Below are positions 25,819 to 39,872 of a DNA stretch of 64,000 bases, piece by piece. The DNA comes from Gnetum montanum (taxonomy: Eukaryota > Streptophyta > Gnetopsida > Gnetales > Gnetaceae), in contig MNCI01013653.1 in the NCBI GenBank assembly GCA_015680685.1, forward strand, positions 3,763-67,762, in the 5' to 3' direction. Both the position numbers and the translations under genes were made by a program. The notes below the pieces were generated by a model. The model was not told the DNA's origin. It ran no database searches and saw only the letters and a list, made by a program, of their open reading frames with translations. Positions within the stretch are counted from its first letter, which is position 1. The number at the start of each line of letters is the position of its first letter.

Positions 25819-28206
25819 ACTTGCCACCCCTACTAGCTATACTAGACCTGCCCCTACTGCTACACCCAAACCGTCCACATCACAAAATGCTACAAAAATT
25901 CATGCAAGAAAATTTGAGAGGAGAAACCCCTCTCAATACACACCATTGCCAATGAAACCATCACAATTATTTGACCAACTCTTGAAAGCTGGGCTAATGA
26001 AACATAAACAATTATCCCCTACAGCAGTTTAGAGACATGATCGATTCTGCGAATTGGTCAAGAACCCAAGCTTGGCGACACCGGATGAACCCCCAGTTCC
26101 AAGAGGCTTTAGACTAGATCATTTTTGTGAGTACCAGCAGTGTAATGGGCATGGCACCGATTATTGTTTCACCTTGAAACAAGATATTCAATGAATGATT
26201 GATGGAGGTGAAATCACTTTTGATGAGCCCAACCCGGTCAAACCACAAAACTAGTCCATGGGCATATATAAATATCCCCTAAACACCAAAGAAGTTCCAT
26301 ACACAATTAACACCATCGACATCGATAATAGCTATGAAACACCAAAGAACCCCTTCGTAGTTCATGTTCCCCCTATGGCACTAATGTCACCTCAACCTTC
26401 ATATCCCCCACATGACCCTCCTACCCCACAAACACCATGGGCCATCCGAGTTCCTCCCACAGTGGAAACCATGAAGATACCACCTCAAACCAAACCATTT
26501 GTTGTTCACATACCACCTACTGATACAACCGCTAATGTGACACCATCAAACCGGCCCACTTCCTTCGTGGTCCGGGTGCCACCGGCGGTTATTACGACAG
26601 AGGCACCAACTACAAATCGCCCAATCCTGTTTGTGGTCAATGTGCCTAAATAGCCCGATACTCATCAGACACAAGCTAGTCCTAACCCATTCATCATTCG
26701 AGTCCTGAAACAACCCCATGCTCCGATCCCAAATGTTCCCATGCAACCCACACGAGAACGCCTGGTAGATAGGCTCACCAGGGAACGTTTGGAGAAGGAA
26801 CATTCGGCAAAGGAACATCAACGCCTTGCACTAGGACCCCTAAAACTAGCTCTGTTAAGCACAATACCTATGTCTACTTATAATAATGAGCCAAGAATGG
26901 GTTGCAAAGAGGAAAAATCAAGAATGCAACACATATCAAACCCAACGGCCATGAAAAATAATACGAAAGTTACCCCACGCGAGATACAACTATTAGGTCC
27001 AATGGATCAAATGGTCATGGACAAGATTATACCAAATGGTAAGGATCTAGTTAACGCTCTAACGTAGGTTACACAAGCCCTTAAACAAAAGAATACATCA
27101 TTAAGCTTGTACAACCTCATATTGACCTCACCTGTTCATCACGAAGCTTTAGTACAAATGTTGACTTCGATCCTAGTTAGCGAAAGCCTACCCACAAACG
27201 AACCCTCTATACACGTGGTAATGTCTACACAATAAGGATCCAAAACTAAATCATTGGGATTTCACTCTAAAAACATTAAGATTGATGAGAAAATCGGAGA
27301 CGTCGCTCACAAATCCATGTTTATAACCATACAAGTCAATCAGTTCCAAATACATCGAGTACATGTAGATGATAGTTACACAATAAGAATGCAAAACTAA
27401 ATCATCGGGATTTCACTCTAAAAACATTAAGATCGATGAGGAAACCAGAGACGTTGCTCACAAACCCATGTTTATAACCATACAAGTCAATCAGTTCCAA
27501 ATACAGTACATGTAGATGACGGAGCGGCCACAAACGTGGTACCTTATCCCATCATTGAATAGTTAGGGCTTACAGAATTAATTAAACTGATGTCTACGAC
27601 CTACCTAAAGTCATTTTATGGTTCACAAGTAGTGGTCAAAGGTACATTGACCTTGGATTTCATAGTAGGGGATCGGTTCCCAACATCCACAGACTTCGTG
27701 GTTATTGATGAGATGCCCGATTTTAACCTAATCTTGGGACAACCCTACTTAGCCCAGCTAAAAGTAATGTCTTCCCTCATTCATCAAGATATTCACTTAC
27801 CCTACAAGTGGGGTGAAATTATTATCCATGGGGATGCTACTACATCCCCCATCTCATCTCACACGGAGGTAAATCAAGGCTCTGAGGTTAAATTTGAGGA
27901 GCCTGAACAAGAGGACATGCCACATGAGCATAATCTCAAGAGAATTTCCAAAAAACCCATACCGAAAGAAAAAACAAAACCCAAAGTGATGACCAACCCA
28001 TAAAACATGACCCCTCAAAAACCAAGGAAGCACCACCTGACCTAGAAACATCCAAAGATACTAACTCAGAGCTTACTTCACCAAACGTCTCCTGGTCAGA
28101 GCTACCATTCAACATAATTAGCGAAGGAGATGCTGAGTATCGGATCATACCCATTCAACCCAATCCTAACATAAAAATGAAAAACATCAAAAAGTTAATA
28201 AATAAT
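25819..28206 (+). pseudogene. gag-pro: E gag C-terminus and protease
   Basis: After S1 the gag reads on: a zinc-knuckle-like CEYQQCNGHGTDYCFTLK (26130-26183), then a proline-rich region with repeated PFVVHVPP / PFVIRVP motifs (26258-26740). The protease has VDDGAATNVVPYPIIE at 27516-27560 (retropepsin D-S/T-G-A position occupied by DDGA), then VVVKGTLTLDFIVGDRFPT and FNLILGQPYLAQ (27722-27757). The tail ends PFNIISEGDAEY...KKLINN with a stop at 28205-28207. Stops at 26191, 26651, 27066 and 27233 and a 151-base internal duplication disrupt it. It converges tail-to-tail with the antisense gene. Confidence 0.85.
27227..27528 (+). repeat. 151-base direct tandem duplication in E protease
   Basis: The segment from ACACAATAAG at 27227 recurs at 27378 with few differences and covers the stretch leading into the active-site motif. 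The first unit's VDD is followed by duplicated sequence rather than GAATN. This is absent in F and C. Confidence 0.88.
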
Positions 28207-28214
28207 TAACAAAC

Positions 28215-28500
28215 TACAATAGTCCGCAATGATGTTAAACTACGATCGTCCGAAACGACGATAAACTACACAGATCCTGAATGACATTAAACTATCACAT
28301 GTCCGGAATTACATAAAACTAGCCATGGTCATAAATGGCTGGTTTACATCAAAACCCATGGTATCAATTGATATCCCTCCTATTTATTGGTGGCCCAAAA
28401 TGACTTTAAACTAGAACGTTCACGTTTCAGTTTGTCGTGACTTTAAATTGACACACACATGCGTATGGCCCGAAATGACCTTAAACTAGAGCAAGTTTAC
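28215..28500. repeat. TTAAACTAG/GGCC motif array between protease and antisense gene (E)
   Basis: About eight units such as CCCGAAATGACCTTAAACTA and CGGAATTACATAAAACTAGCC, spaced 25-45 bases, follow the protease stop. Same position and motif as in A, C and F. The following 28500-28830 is AT-rich and probably the 3' untranslated end of the antisense gene. Confidence 0.8.
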
Positions 28501-28830
28501 TTTCGTTTACCTCAAAACTTTAAATTCCCAGTTTACATTCTATGATTATATCTTTGCAGTACATGTTAAGCTTTTCTTTATGTCTTCCTTTGGCATAGTT
28601 ATCGTTTGGGTTACATTTGCACTTTATTTCATGTTTACACTTAAACAACAAAACAAAACAAAAACTAGAATATGAAAACAAAAAAAATATATGTACATAA
28701 ATATTTAAATGGACGATTACAAAATTTAGCCAATTTTATACATTTTCTCATATATAACTCAACTCAAAACAACAGAAATAATTTCTATTTACAACCCGTA
28801 GAACTAATAACAACATGCCAGATTCAATAA

Positions 28831-31800
28831 CTAAACATCAGGATCAAGAGGGGCTTTCTCCTCATGTTCTCCTACGTCATGAGTTTCCCCTCCACTAGGG
28901 CCACCTTCCTAGCCACCGTCATCACCATGACTCTATAAAAATAAAAAGAAAATAATTAACTAATCAACCAATAAATAAAAAGGAAAGGTAACATTTTCTA
29001 CGAAAAATGAATAAAACGTTACAAGTTTAAACTACTTACCGAAGAGGATCCCCTTAGATCGAACTCTAGCCGATGAAGCAATTCTTTTTCAAGAACACTT
29101 GTCCAGTTGTTCCCATCTAGGCCTAGATCAACGTTGGCTAAGGCCTTCCCTTTGTCCACAACAGACCAAGTAGGACTCTTAAGAGGAAACTTGCCTACAA
29201 AAATCTCCCTAGAAGCTATGGTGATTACTCTCTTGGGAGATTCTGTCTCTACCACAGTGTGCCTAGCAAAGGCATCAAACAAAAACCGTAGGCCTAAACA
29301 CTCTACAAACATCTCTAGTTGACGCTTGAACCCATTTCTGCACCTTAGAAGCAAAAGCTTTCCAATCCTGACACTTGAGATTTAGCTCTGCTAGCTCCCG
29401 AGTCATAGTCACTTGACGGTTCAATAGATTCCAATATCTAGTATAAGTAACTTCGAAGGTTCGCCAAGAATGATCACCTGTCAACCTAGTAGAGGCAAAC
29501 TCATAGCGTGACTTAAATTCATCTCGTTCTACTGATATTTTGGCGATCTCTTTCTCCCCTGCCTAAATTCGCAACCATAGCTTTTCGATGGAACAGCTAC
29601 AGGTCCAAAGCGACTTGGCATTTTACACAACACATTCTACCACATCATCATAGATCTGTCTTGGCACTTGCTCAATTTCTGATGGTAGTACAGGCAGACT
29701 ATCAATACAAGTGACCTTGTATGGATCCCACTTCAGTTTAGCACCTATCAATATAAGGAGAATTTGCATTAGACATTAGACAGTAGAAATAGATGCGAAA
29801 AGAAAAAGACTCAAGGTGTTTAAAATGCAAGTACCTATTTTAGGATGAGCTTGTTGGATGTGATCAACTACCTCATTAACAATACCAAGGAGAAAATCCA
29901 TTTTTCTTGGCATTTCAATCCAAGTAAATGGTTCATGTATGGGAGACAAGCCAATTTCGGTGGTCGTTTCCATTGGAATCTTCATTGTAGGTATCTCCGA
30001 GTGAACGTTAGGAGTCGGCCTAGTTTCAACATCTGTGTCTTGTAGCAACAAAAACATAAAGTCAAAACTCTAAATAACAGAAATGAAATGACTCAAAACT
30101 CAAATAAACATAATAGCTAAAACATACCGAAATCACTCTCTTCTCCCAGATTCAGAGGAGTGCCAAAGTTTAACCTTCCTATAAAGAAATCATCAAATAT
30201 CTTGTCAGCTTCAGCCTATTCACCAGCGTGATCTTTTTTTGTGGTGACTTCTACTCCTCTCATTTCTTCCCTCAGAGGGATAGGAATTTCTATCTCGTCG
30301 TTACTAGCCTCTTCCTCCTCATCTTGGTTGGTTGGACCTCTTTGTTTGCAACCGTTTAGGATGCGACCTCCAACGAGTGTCCTTGAACAGGATTTAGGTG
30401 CCTGCTGGTCTCTGGCAACACCAAGGCCTAGATACCTTCAAATAAACTCAGTAGCTAATGTGAGTATGTGTGTGTGCTGTTTTAGCGTGCGGTCGTGAGA
30501 AATGTAACGATTGCACTATGTGTAAACTGCAAATGACTTACTTTAAAGAGATTCAGCCAACTTTGCCAAGTACTATGAGTTGTTGAAAATTTCCTATTTT
30601 GTTCAACTGCCTAGTCTACGCGGTCCTTATAATACCTACTTGTAACAAATAAAATTTTGCAAAAACATTTGAGCACAACTCCATAATCTACTCCTAATTT
30701 TCCCTAGAGAAAGAGATAGTTCCACAAGAAAACTAGAAATAGAGCAAGATTCGATGGAAATAAGCAGAAAAGAAAAGAAAGCAAATATGTGTAGACCTCA
30801 AATATTTAAACAAGGTAAAATGACACGAGTAAACACTTCGCAATAAAGCTATCCCAAATTCAATATCTACGAATTGTTCAAACTTCCAAGGCTCAAACAA
30901 GCAATATCTTCAAGACAATCCTACTATGCTACCAAAAATTGCTGCGTAAACTACCACGTACGAGACTCCATTTTGACTAGATAATAGATGTCAACGATTG
31001 CATTCAAACAGAACCTTTAAAAGACTTGACAATTTCTGATTGAAATACCACGGGAATTCACTTTAAAGATAAAAAGAAGCTATTCTGGTCCCATCAAAAT
31101 ACCAAAGATTTTCTGAACCCTCTCGACTACTGAATTGTTCAACGGCGTGACTACAAACAGAGGCTCTCTTACAACAATCCCAATAGCAGTTCCCACACGT
31201 TGCACAATAACGAAATTTACTACTAAAATGCTCTTAAGGCTTTTAAACACAAGCGCTTCTATGGCAAAATTTTAATAGAAATTTCTATTGGATAACAAGA
31301 ACAGTAAGAGCAATCTAAAAATCCCAAAATTACTTGCCAAGGATGATACTATCTAAACCACTAGCTAAACAATTTAAACAAAATAAAAATAAAATGCATA
31401 AATCAAAGGACCATGACAAAGAGATTGAAATCTTTTCTTTAGCAAGCCATCTTACAAGCAATCGTCCTTACAAATCTTCTTTGCAAATGCTCTTCTCAAG
31501 ACCTCAAAGTGTCTTCAAGTGAGAGCCTAAGTGCTAACTAGTAGCCTTCCAAAGTGTGATGTATGAGACCTCCCAAAAGTCTCTTCTCCAAAATTTTTTT
31601 CCCCCTTCAAAATCCTTCAAAAAATCCCCCCTTTTCCAAGTCCTTATGAAGCCTTTTTATAAGTTTTACAAGGTAGGTAGGGAAGTTACATATTCAAAAA
31701 TATCTCACCTAACTTCTCTCCCAAGTAACTTGGCCAACCAATTAGGAGATTACTTGCCCAACAAGTTAGGAGGTTACTTGCCCATTTAATTACAAGGGAG

Positions 31801-34800
31801 TTATATAGTTAGGAAGTTATTCATAAAGTTAGGAGGAATTAATATGTGTACATATTATAAATATTGCCTTTGTAAGTAATTTATTTTAATAAATCTAAAA
31901 TCCCTAATCTAGTTTAATTTAATTAAAATTTTAAATGCTAAGTGTCATTAAGCTCAAGATTTTTTCATAAAAAATATAATATAATATCCACCTTATTGGT
32001 GGTAGCGGTAGTTAATTTATCCTTTCTACGTCCTCGATAATTGAAATTAAAATTCGGGATGGCCCGAAGGTGAAGGCACCAATCCTGCAATTGCCCACAA
32101 CTGATTCAAAATATCTTCTTTGGCCAAAAATCGTTACCAGCAACTACCATCACAGGAGAAGACTCAGCTGCCGTGTTAGGAAATGTCGCCATGTGTTCTG
32201 TAAGGATCTACAACTGTTGTAACCTCTGCCTCTCGAAAATGCCCTACAGGCTTTGATGATTATATGATTTAATCCTTGCTTCGTAGATTTTCGCTGCCTT
32301 CGATCTGTGATAACTGGTAAACTGTCTAGCTTTCAAAGTTTTCTTCCAATATTTGGTGCAAATTCTTCAAGCAATGTCCACCAGGGTTTTAAAGGCATTT
32401 GCCGTTGTTGCGGATGAAAACCCAGATTTGTTCATCGCGCAAAATAGGCGTCCATTCTTTTGAAATCCACAAGTGTCTCTACTGAAATCAATGATATGCC
32501 CGCTATATTCTGCCCTAAACTAGCCTCATTTCTGTTTGCACAGCCTGCAAGCGATTGCTACCCGAAACCCCCTTTAACTCGGCTCAGTGGTGAAAGAAGG
32601 GCCTCCCACGCACTCCACGAACTTAGGTTCGGCATCTGACAAGTTGGCAACGTAAATCCAGCTGATGCATGGGCACAATCTTGAATGGTAAGCCAATGGA
32701 TTTGCCCAAAAACTACGACATTTAGTTCAATTATTCTGATTTTCAGTTTTTTCTCCAGCAGCGTTAACAATGGGCCTTTGGACTTACGGGAATTTCGGTT
32801 CGTATGCAATATAGAAACCTTTACATCCTTTGATAATTTTAAATTTACGGATTTAAAACCTGTTGGTAGTCTATTAGGTCCTTCACTTGCTTCCAACTCT
32901 TAGCCGATTTTTGATAATCCATTACCCACCGTGTTGTCTATTTTTCCAATATTAACAGGGAGTATGCTTTCTTGTGGTAAATAATCACCTCTTTTTTTAT
33001 TCCAATCTTCACTTAAGAAAATAACTTGGCATTTTAATTTTCCTTTCCAAGAAGGCTTCAACATCAAGATTATTTACCATTGGCTTGCTTCTCCAAGAAT
33101 ACCCATCAACTCACAATACTAAACTGCAAATTTACAACCAAGGATTGTGCTAATTTTGAACAAAATATTCCAACTGTTCCATGTAATGGCCAAATGTGCC
33201 AACACTCTTCCTCCTCTATGATTGTTGCCAACCCCTACCTTCTTACTTCAGGAGTTGAATCTAATGACATTCATAAGTTCACAAAGAAAAATGGGAAAAA
33301 ATGAAAATAATAATAATGATAATAAAACAAGGATAAATGAATGAATCAAGCTTACTTACCCTGTGCAGGTATTTTAAATTGTATGTGTTTCACCTTTGGT
33401 TCATCTATAGCTAGAGCAACCTCTCTAGAGCGCTTAGGTCTCTGAACTCTAGATTTCACCTTCCTGATTGTCTCTTTGATTACTCGATCAGCTCTCCTGG
33501 CAGTATAGGGCACACCATCTAGCTTCGACCCTACGCTGTCACGCATGTGAATTGAATGAACAGAGGATCCCCCCATTGTAACAGAGACCGATTCATCAAT
33601 TCCTTTGGGAGAATCTTGAGATTTGGTCTCCTCAAACAAGTGGCGAATCCACAGGTGGGATATTTGGCCACAATCCCTTAACACGTACTCGTTACCCACA
33701 CGAACTACTAAAAATTCGGCTAGTCGGTGTAGGTAACCAGCAAAGAATGCAAAGGTAAAATGGGAATGTGCCTCAATGTTTGAACGCAATCTCACTATCT
33801 CTCCATGGAAAGCTGAAAGTAAAAACTGAGCCCAATTATAATGCACCCTAGTCTCCAGAATCATACGCATGATACGCACAGATTCTACCCCAAAAGTCTT
33901 CACTTGGGATAGGGATTTAGGAAACATTCGTGCTCTAAACAGTGGATAAAACTCATTTACTTCAGTTACTTTTTATTTTCCCTACATAGGAAAACCCTTA
34001 GCACCTTTAAGAATACCTAGCCAGTCCTCCAGTTCACAAACCACATGGGCCTCCTTTTCCACACTATCCAAAGTCACTCCTGCCCCATCCGCCGGCACGT
34101 TGAAGAGGTTTGAAAAGAACTTCGTCAATAAATGGAAAGCCACTCTAATTCCCTTGACACGAGTGCTATAGTAAGTAATAGAATCATTGAATGAATCAAC
34201 AATCACAATCATCTTAGTCACGGAAACGTTAGGGCTTAAAGTAGTAAACAACTCCATGCGGCCAACATCACTCAAGCAACCAATAATATGCGGTGATGCC
34301 TCATCATGCAACCACCGTTGTGCATCATCAATATCTCCGAACTTCATGGACAAAGTGCCCTCAATCCACCCAGTCTATATGGTGACTTCACTAGGGGTGA
34401 TATCCACTACATGCACAAGATAAAACCATAGAATCAATACAACTAATGTGGTAGAAAAACAACAAATGTGAAGAGTCAAAAAACTATTACTCACCGTTAG
34501 ACAACGGATTAAGACGATTAGAAGTCAAATCAGCATCATATGGGAAAACTGGTCCATTGTGGGACCAATCCCCATGTAGCCACCCTCGAGCCTCACATTG
34601 TGCAAAAGCCTTAGAGTATTGTTTGTGAAAATGGACAATTTCGCCCTTGGTTTGCACTAACAAGACACCACAGAGAGTGGGACCTCCCATGAAAGCCTCT
34701 AAAGTAGTATGAGCCAATGCAAGTCCATCATCACCTATGCATACTCCTTCTTTATCGAATCGAGGCTTGCAAAGGAACAACTATCAAAACATGAACAACC

Positions 34801-35724
34801 GCTAGGTATTAACATAGAAATGATGAATTAAACAAACTTACCTTTATACCTTGTACACCGTTCCAGAAGGATTCTGGAACAAGGTATGCACATGAGATGC
34901 TAAGAATAAAGTGCTATTGATGTTGTGAGGGCTACATGATAATAAGTCCCATACATGCATCAATGGATAGGTGGATCTGCACCCTTCATAGGGACAATCC
35001 CCAACCATGAATAATCCCTTGACATCAACCATGAAGTCCACTATACCATTTGAAGATCCCGGTAACATGGTCTCAAGGACTCTCCATGCTGATTGTTCAT
35101 TTAGGTGAGACCACACCACCACACTGAATCTTTGTAAGATGAAGGCAAGGAATTCACTGACACCCATTCTGAACCATATCCCATTTCGATCAATAGTCAT
35201 ATCAGGTACTGGTTCATCACAATCAATAGGCCCAAACCATGCCAGAACTCCAACAAGTTCCACCACAAGAAGGAAAGGTTTATGACATCTGCACATGTTC
35301 AAGAACCAGAATTGGTAAGCCATGAAAAACAATATAGGTTTTACACTAGGGTCAGCACTTGAAAACATTTTTTTTCAAGGTTCACACATAGCGTGTAGAC
35401 CCTGCACGCTCAGTGTGTAGACCCTACACGCTGAGCATTTTTCCCCCTCTTGCACACTAACATCTACGCTAAAACAACAGGCCAAATCTCACACAAATTC
35501 TATGCGCCAAAAATGAAAAAGGATGAAACTGAACGCAAATGGACAAAAATAGTAAACAAAAAATATAAATTTTGATAGGGAACCAAGGCCTACCGGCGCA
35601 CTGATCTGGACAATGATGCCATCATAGGCTTGGGCAAGCATCAGAGCATTGCCTCACTCTCCTCGGTGAAGGTCAAGTTTGGCTCCTTCCTCCCTGAGTC
35701 CCACACCCACTTCCCCTTGCCCAT
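28831..35724 (-). pseudogene. Antisense multi-exon gene of element E
   Basis: Inferred exons, in reading order: 35724-35594 (ATG, uncertain; exon 2 not placed), 35288-34842, 34765-34495, 34406-33360, 33260-33205 joined to 30342-30128 (split by S2), 30038-29835, 29744-29040, 28932-28831 (stop TAG). Donors are GTAAGT at 34841, 33359 and 29039, and GTGAGT at 34494. The first large exon is HAD/FCP1-like: HKPFLLVVELVGVLAW (motif I position), IWFRMGVSEFLAFI, FSVVVWSHL, and NSTLFLASHVHTLFQNPS where family members have LVDDSP. The next holds CIGDDGLALAHTTLEAF. The large central exon has VDSFNDSITYYSTRVKG, LFNVPADG and YPLFRARMFPKSLSQ. The 3' exons are helical and charged, ending in an acidic tail (LDPDV). 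A few stops (for example 35641, 33972, 29625) inactivate it. Neighbours gag-pro and pol lie on the opposite strand. Confidence 0.75.
30343..33204 (-). mobile_element. Solo LTR S2 (S family) in E antisense gene
   Basis: Reverse-oriented full LTR of 2862 bases with ends TGTTTGC and GCCAACA on the plus strand, flanked by a perfect CTCTT duplication (30338-30342, 33205-33209). On the minus strand it begins TGTTGGCACATTTGGCC as S1 does. The conserved TATAAAAAG box is at 31653-31661 (minus). No internal region. It interrupts exon 6 of the antisense gene. Confidence 0.93.
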
Positions 35725-36247
35725 GCCTTAACGCTAGGGTTTGCAGAGGTTCACACTGGGGTTTGTAGAGCTTCACACTGGGGTTTGCAGAGCGTTCACA
35801 ATGAGGACTTCTCCAGGTGGCATGTTGATGCTCTCTCTCGATGTGTCCAGATCTTTGCCCTATTCCTACCTCCTGCTAATCGATCTTCGCTTCCTCATCA
35901 CCCTGAATCTCCACTGAGAGGCTCACGCTAGGAGGTTTACGCTGCACTTAATTTTATGCTGAGCATAGATACACGCCAAGCTCTGGTTCATACTAGGATT
36001 TGATCTAGGTTCACGTTGTCTTTGGCTCAACTTTGGGGTTCACGCCTCCTACCGTTTTTTTTAAGTTAATTTCTATTCATCTCCACTTTGTTCACACTGC
36101 CTCACCCTCTAGGAAATCAGCATCTTGGCCATTTTACTCGAATTAATGATTTACTAAAACACAAATACATATTAACAAAACTAAAGAGTATATAACTATG
36201 TACTAGGCTAAACATCACTCATGTAAGACCTTGCCTAAACTAAGCCC

Positions 36248-36636
36248 TTTGATACATACACTTCATCTCGTAGTTTCACACTTAACAAGCATTACAAATT
36301 GTATAATCAACTAGAAACTATAAACAAACCATGAACAGCCCAGTAAGGCCCTAAACTGCCGCAAATAGCCCAATAATGCCCTAAACTGCCACAATTGGCC
36401 AAGTATGGTCTTAAACCGTCGTGCGACCAAGTGAGACATTCNGAATGTCTCACTTGGTCGCACGACGGTTTAAGACCATACTTGGCCAATTGTGGCAGTT
36501 TAGGGCATTATTGGGCTATTTGCGGCAGTTTAGGGCCTTACTGGGCTGTTCATGGTTTGTTTATAGTTTCTAGTTGATTATACAATTTGTAATGCTTGTT
36601 AAGTGTGAAACTACGAGATGAAGTGTATGTATCAAA
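36248..36636. repeat. Perfect 194-base inverted repeat around a single N
   Basis: 36248-36441 is the exact reverse complement of 36443-36636, with one N at 36442 and another N immediately after the right arm at 36637. Perfect arms amid otherwise old, diverged sequence suggest an assembly join error rather than biology. The arms contain GCAGTTTAGGGC motifs, so one true copy of the pre-RT motif array probably lies here. Confidence 0.95.
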
Positions 36637-36637
36637 N

Positions 36638-39600
36638 TGAAGTCAAGAAGCTAAAACTAAGTACTTTACTAGACCCACAACTCTCCAATGACATAGCAAC
36701 AGTGCTAAAAGGCAACATCAAGTCTTTCTCTTGGTCTTACACCAACATGCCTGGGCTATACCCTCGAATAGTCCAACACAACATCACACTCAACCCAAAG
36801 TTAAGACTAGTGAAACAAAAAGCACGTAAGGTTAAGCCTGAAGTAGCGTTGGCATTTTGCAAAAGATCATCAAACTTTATCAAGCTGGTTTCATTTGGGC
36901 TGTTGACTATGCTGATTAGATATCCACATGGTCATTGTCCCGAAGAAAAATGGGAGCATTCGCCTATGCATTGACTTTCGGGACCTCAACTTAGCGACCA
37001 TAAAAGACAACTTTCCTCTACCTAGTATTGATCAACTAGTTGACTCAGTTGTTGGGCATGCACTGTTATCTTTTATGGATGGCTTCTCTGGATATAATCA
37101 GATCCAGATTAACCCTGAACATCAACTCAGGATAACCTTCATGACACCATGGGAAACATTTTGTTACACAATGATGCCCTTCGGCTTAAAGAATGCTGGT
37201 GCTACGTATCAATGAGCAATGACCTTCATCTTCAGTGATTACCTCCTTCATTTGCTCAATGATTACCTAGACGATATAGTGGTTAAATCAAAGACACAAG
37301 AGCAGCACATAAAAGACCTAGACTTAGTACTTAAGCGATGTTTAAAATATGAGCTCAGACTAAACCCAAAAAAGTGTGTCTTTGGGGTCAAATCAGGAAA
37401 AATGTTAGGATTCATAGTTTCAGAAGTAGGGATTCGAGTAGACCCCGACAAGGTAAAGGCTATCAAAAACTTGCAACCACCAAACAACCTTACCGAACTT
37501 CGAGGCCTACAAGGTAGATTACAGTTCATTAGGTGCTTTATAGAAAAATTGATTGATAAATTAAAATCCATGAACCATTTGCTATGCAAGAGTGTACACT
37601 TTCAAAGAACCCCACAATGCCAGGAAGCTTTTGACAATATCAAAATAGCACTGACTCAATTACTGATAGTTTATCCACCTCAGAGCAATAAATCATTCTA
37701 CATCTACGTTGCCACAATGGATTCATCAATCGCGTCTATGCTTTGCCAGAAACAAGATGATGGGACTAAGGTTCCTGTTTACTATTTGAGCCATGCATTA
37801 GTAACCCATGAACAGCATTACAATGATGTGGAAAGATCATGCCTTACCCTTATCTTTTCTTTAAATAAGTGTCGACATTATCTCTTTCGAAAACAAGTCA
37901 ACATAATCTGTAAGGACAATGTGCTCAGAGCTATCACAAACAACATGTATGAATCTAATAAGATAGCTTGATGGAAAGAAATGATTGCTGAATTTGACCT
38001 GCATTACATAACCCAATCATCCATAAAAGGTCAAGCTATAGTCAACCAGATGACCACATCACCAACACAAGATCAAGCAACGATTAATCTAGAATTCCTA
38101 GACAAAAGCGTAAGCACAATTGACATAGTGCCCGATAACTATGATGCGATACTAAACTTCGATGGACCATCCACCTCCTGAGGTGGAAGTTCCGCTTCTG
38201 TTATCACATATCCCTCTAGAGAAATCCAACCCTTTGCTTACCGATTTAACTTCCTTGTACCAATAACATAGCAAAATATGAAGGTCTCCTCAGAGGCCTC
38301 ATGGCAGCACAAGCTTCAAACATCACACGTCTTGTAGTCAAAGGCGACTCACAGTTAATCATAAACCAAGTCAAAGATGTTTACGCATGCAAGGCATCCC
38401 ATCTACAACCCTACTGTGACCTGACGAAACACTTGCTGAAATAGTTTGTAAATATAGAACTACAACATGTGCCTAGAAATAATAATACCATCACAGACGC
38501 ATTAGCCACTTTATCTCTAAACATCTCACCGGACATGTTTCATGTGTTTTCCAATTCCATCATGAGCTGCAACAAGCCTATAACTGACACTCCCGATGAA
38601 CCTTCCATAGCATCCGTTAGCACGACACACGCTGTAAAGTGGTACGATGACATCAAAGAGTACCTTTTGCATGGTGAACCACCTCAACATCTAGCGAATG
38701 CACAGAAGGATGCAGTGTGAAAACACTCTCGACAGTATACACTAGTAGGAGATACGTTATGTCGTAGATCCTATGAGGGCATTTTACTGGTATGCATTAA
38801 TAGCACCAATGGCCAAACTGTCGTGGATCAAGTTCATGAGGGACTCTGCAGAGGGCACATAGCACCCAAAGCAATGGCAACCAAAATAAGATGCTTGGGG
38901 TACTATTGGCCACATATGAAATACGACTATTTCTCCAAAGTCAAAACATGTGATATGTATCACAAGCATGGGAATCTTATACATGTTCTACCCAATGAGT
39001 TGCATATGGCTCAAATCACATGGCCTTTCCAAAAATGGGGGTTAGACATCATTGGACCAATAACTCCCCCATCTTCAGTGGGGCATAGCTTCATCATAAC
39101 CGTGACTGAATACTTCACGAAATGGGTAGAAGCTATTCTTCTTAGGAAGACCACATTGAAACAAGTATGCAACTTTATTCTCGAAAACATTTTGACTCAT
39201 TTTGGCATCTCGATGACTATCATCACTGACAACAGGCCACAATTCAGCAGTATTGAAACAAAAGCGTTTTGTAAAATCTTAGGTATTAAACACTTGTTTT
39301 CATCACCTTACTATCCTCAAAGAAACGGACAAGCAGAAGCCACAAATAAAACTATCATGGTGCTCAAGAAAATGCTTCATCAGAGCAAACGAAGATGGCA
39401 CGAGTAGCTAGTTTATGCGCTATGGGCATACAGAACAACACATAGGACATCCACAGGTAAAACACCATATAGTCTTGTTTATGGTTCAGAAGCTGTTTTA
39501 CCTCTGGAGTTGCAGGTACCATCCTTAAGGATCACTATCCAGACTCCTCGATGAAGTTCAGAACAATGAGTTGCACATTGTTGACCTTGACTCAGTGGAA

Positions 39601-39872
39601 GAAGAACACACACGAACACTTGATGAAATTGAGTGGTACCAGAAGCAACAACGACGGTGCCATCAACATGACATCCATAAGTGCCTGATCAAAGAAGGGG
39701 ACCTTGTACTTAAGGTGGTTTGTGAACATGCAGTAAGTTCTTAGCCAATTGGAAAGGGCCTTACTTGGTCACCAAAGCATACAGTAATGGAGCATTCAAA
39801 CTAGCAGGCATGGATGGAAAGGAATTGGCCAATCCTAAAAATCACGTGTACCTGAAACCATTCCATGTCTGA
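36638..39872 (+). pseudogene. pol: pol of element E (RT, RNase H, aRNH, integrase)
   Basis: The N-terminus is truncated by the inverted repeat. RT: FMDGFSGYNQIQIN (37075), MPFGLKNAGATYQ, catalytic YLDDIVV at 37264-37284. RNase H: FYIYVATMDSSIASML (37695), YYLSHALVTHEQHYNDVERS. aRNH: FDGPSTS near 38158 and FPCTNNIAKYEGLLRGL after a frameshift, ending near 38500. Integrase: remnant zinc-binding region (38830-38970), then core D..D..E in WGLDIIGPI (39039), TIITDNRPQFSS (39223) and YYPQRNGQAEATNK (39310). It ends YLKPFHV with TGA at 39870-39872. In-frame stops at 37213 (CGA to TGA), 37969 and 39405 plus frameshifts show it is dead. Order RT-RH-aRNH-IN fits the Tat lineage. Confidence 0.9.

Noticed and set aside
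28200-36240. Antisense region of E considered as an independent host gene into which the element inserted
   Set aside because: The same gene sits in the same slot and orientation in A, C and F, so it belongs to the elements.
36307-36577. Two identical 60-codon frames on opposite strands
   Set aside because: Mirror images of the perfect inverted repeat; likely artefact with no family resemblance.
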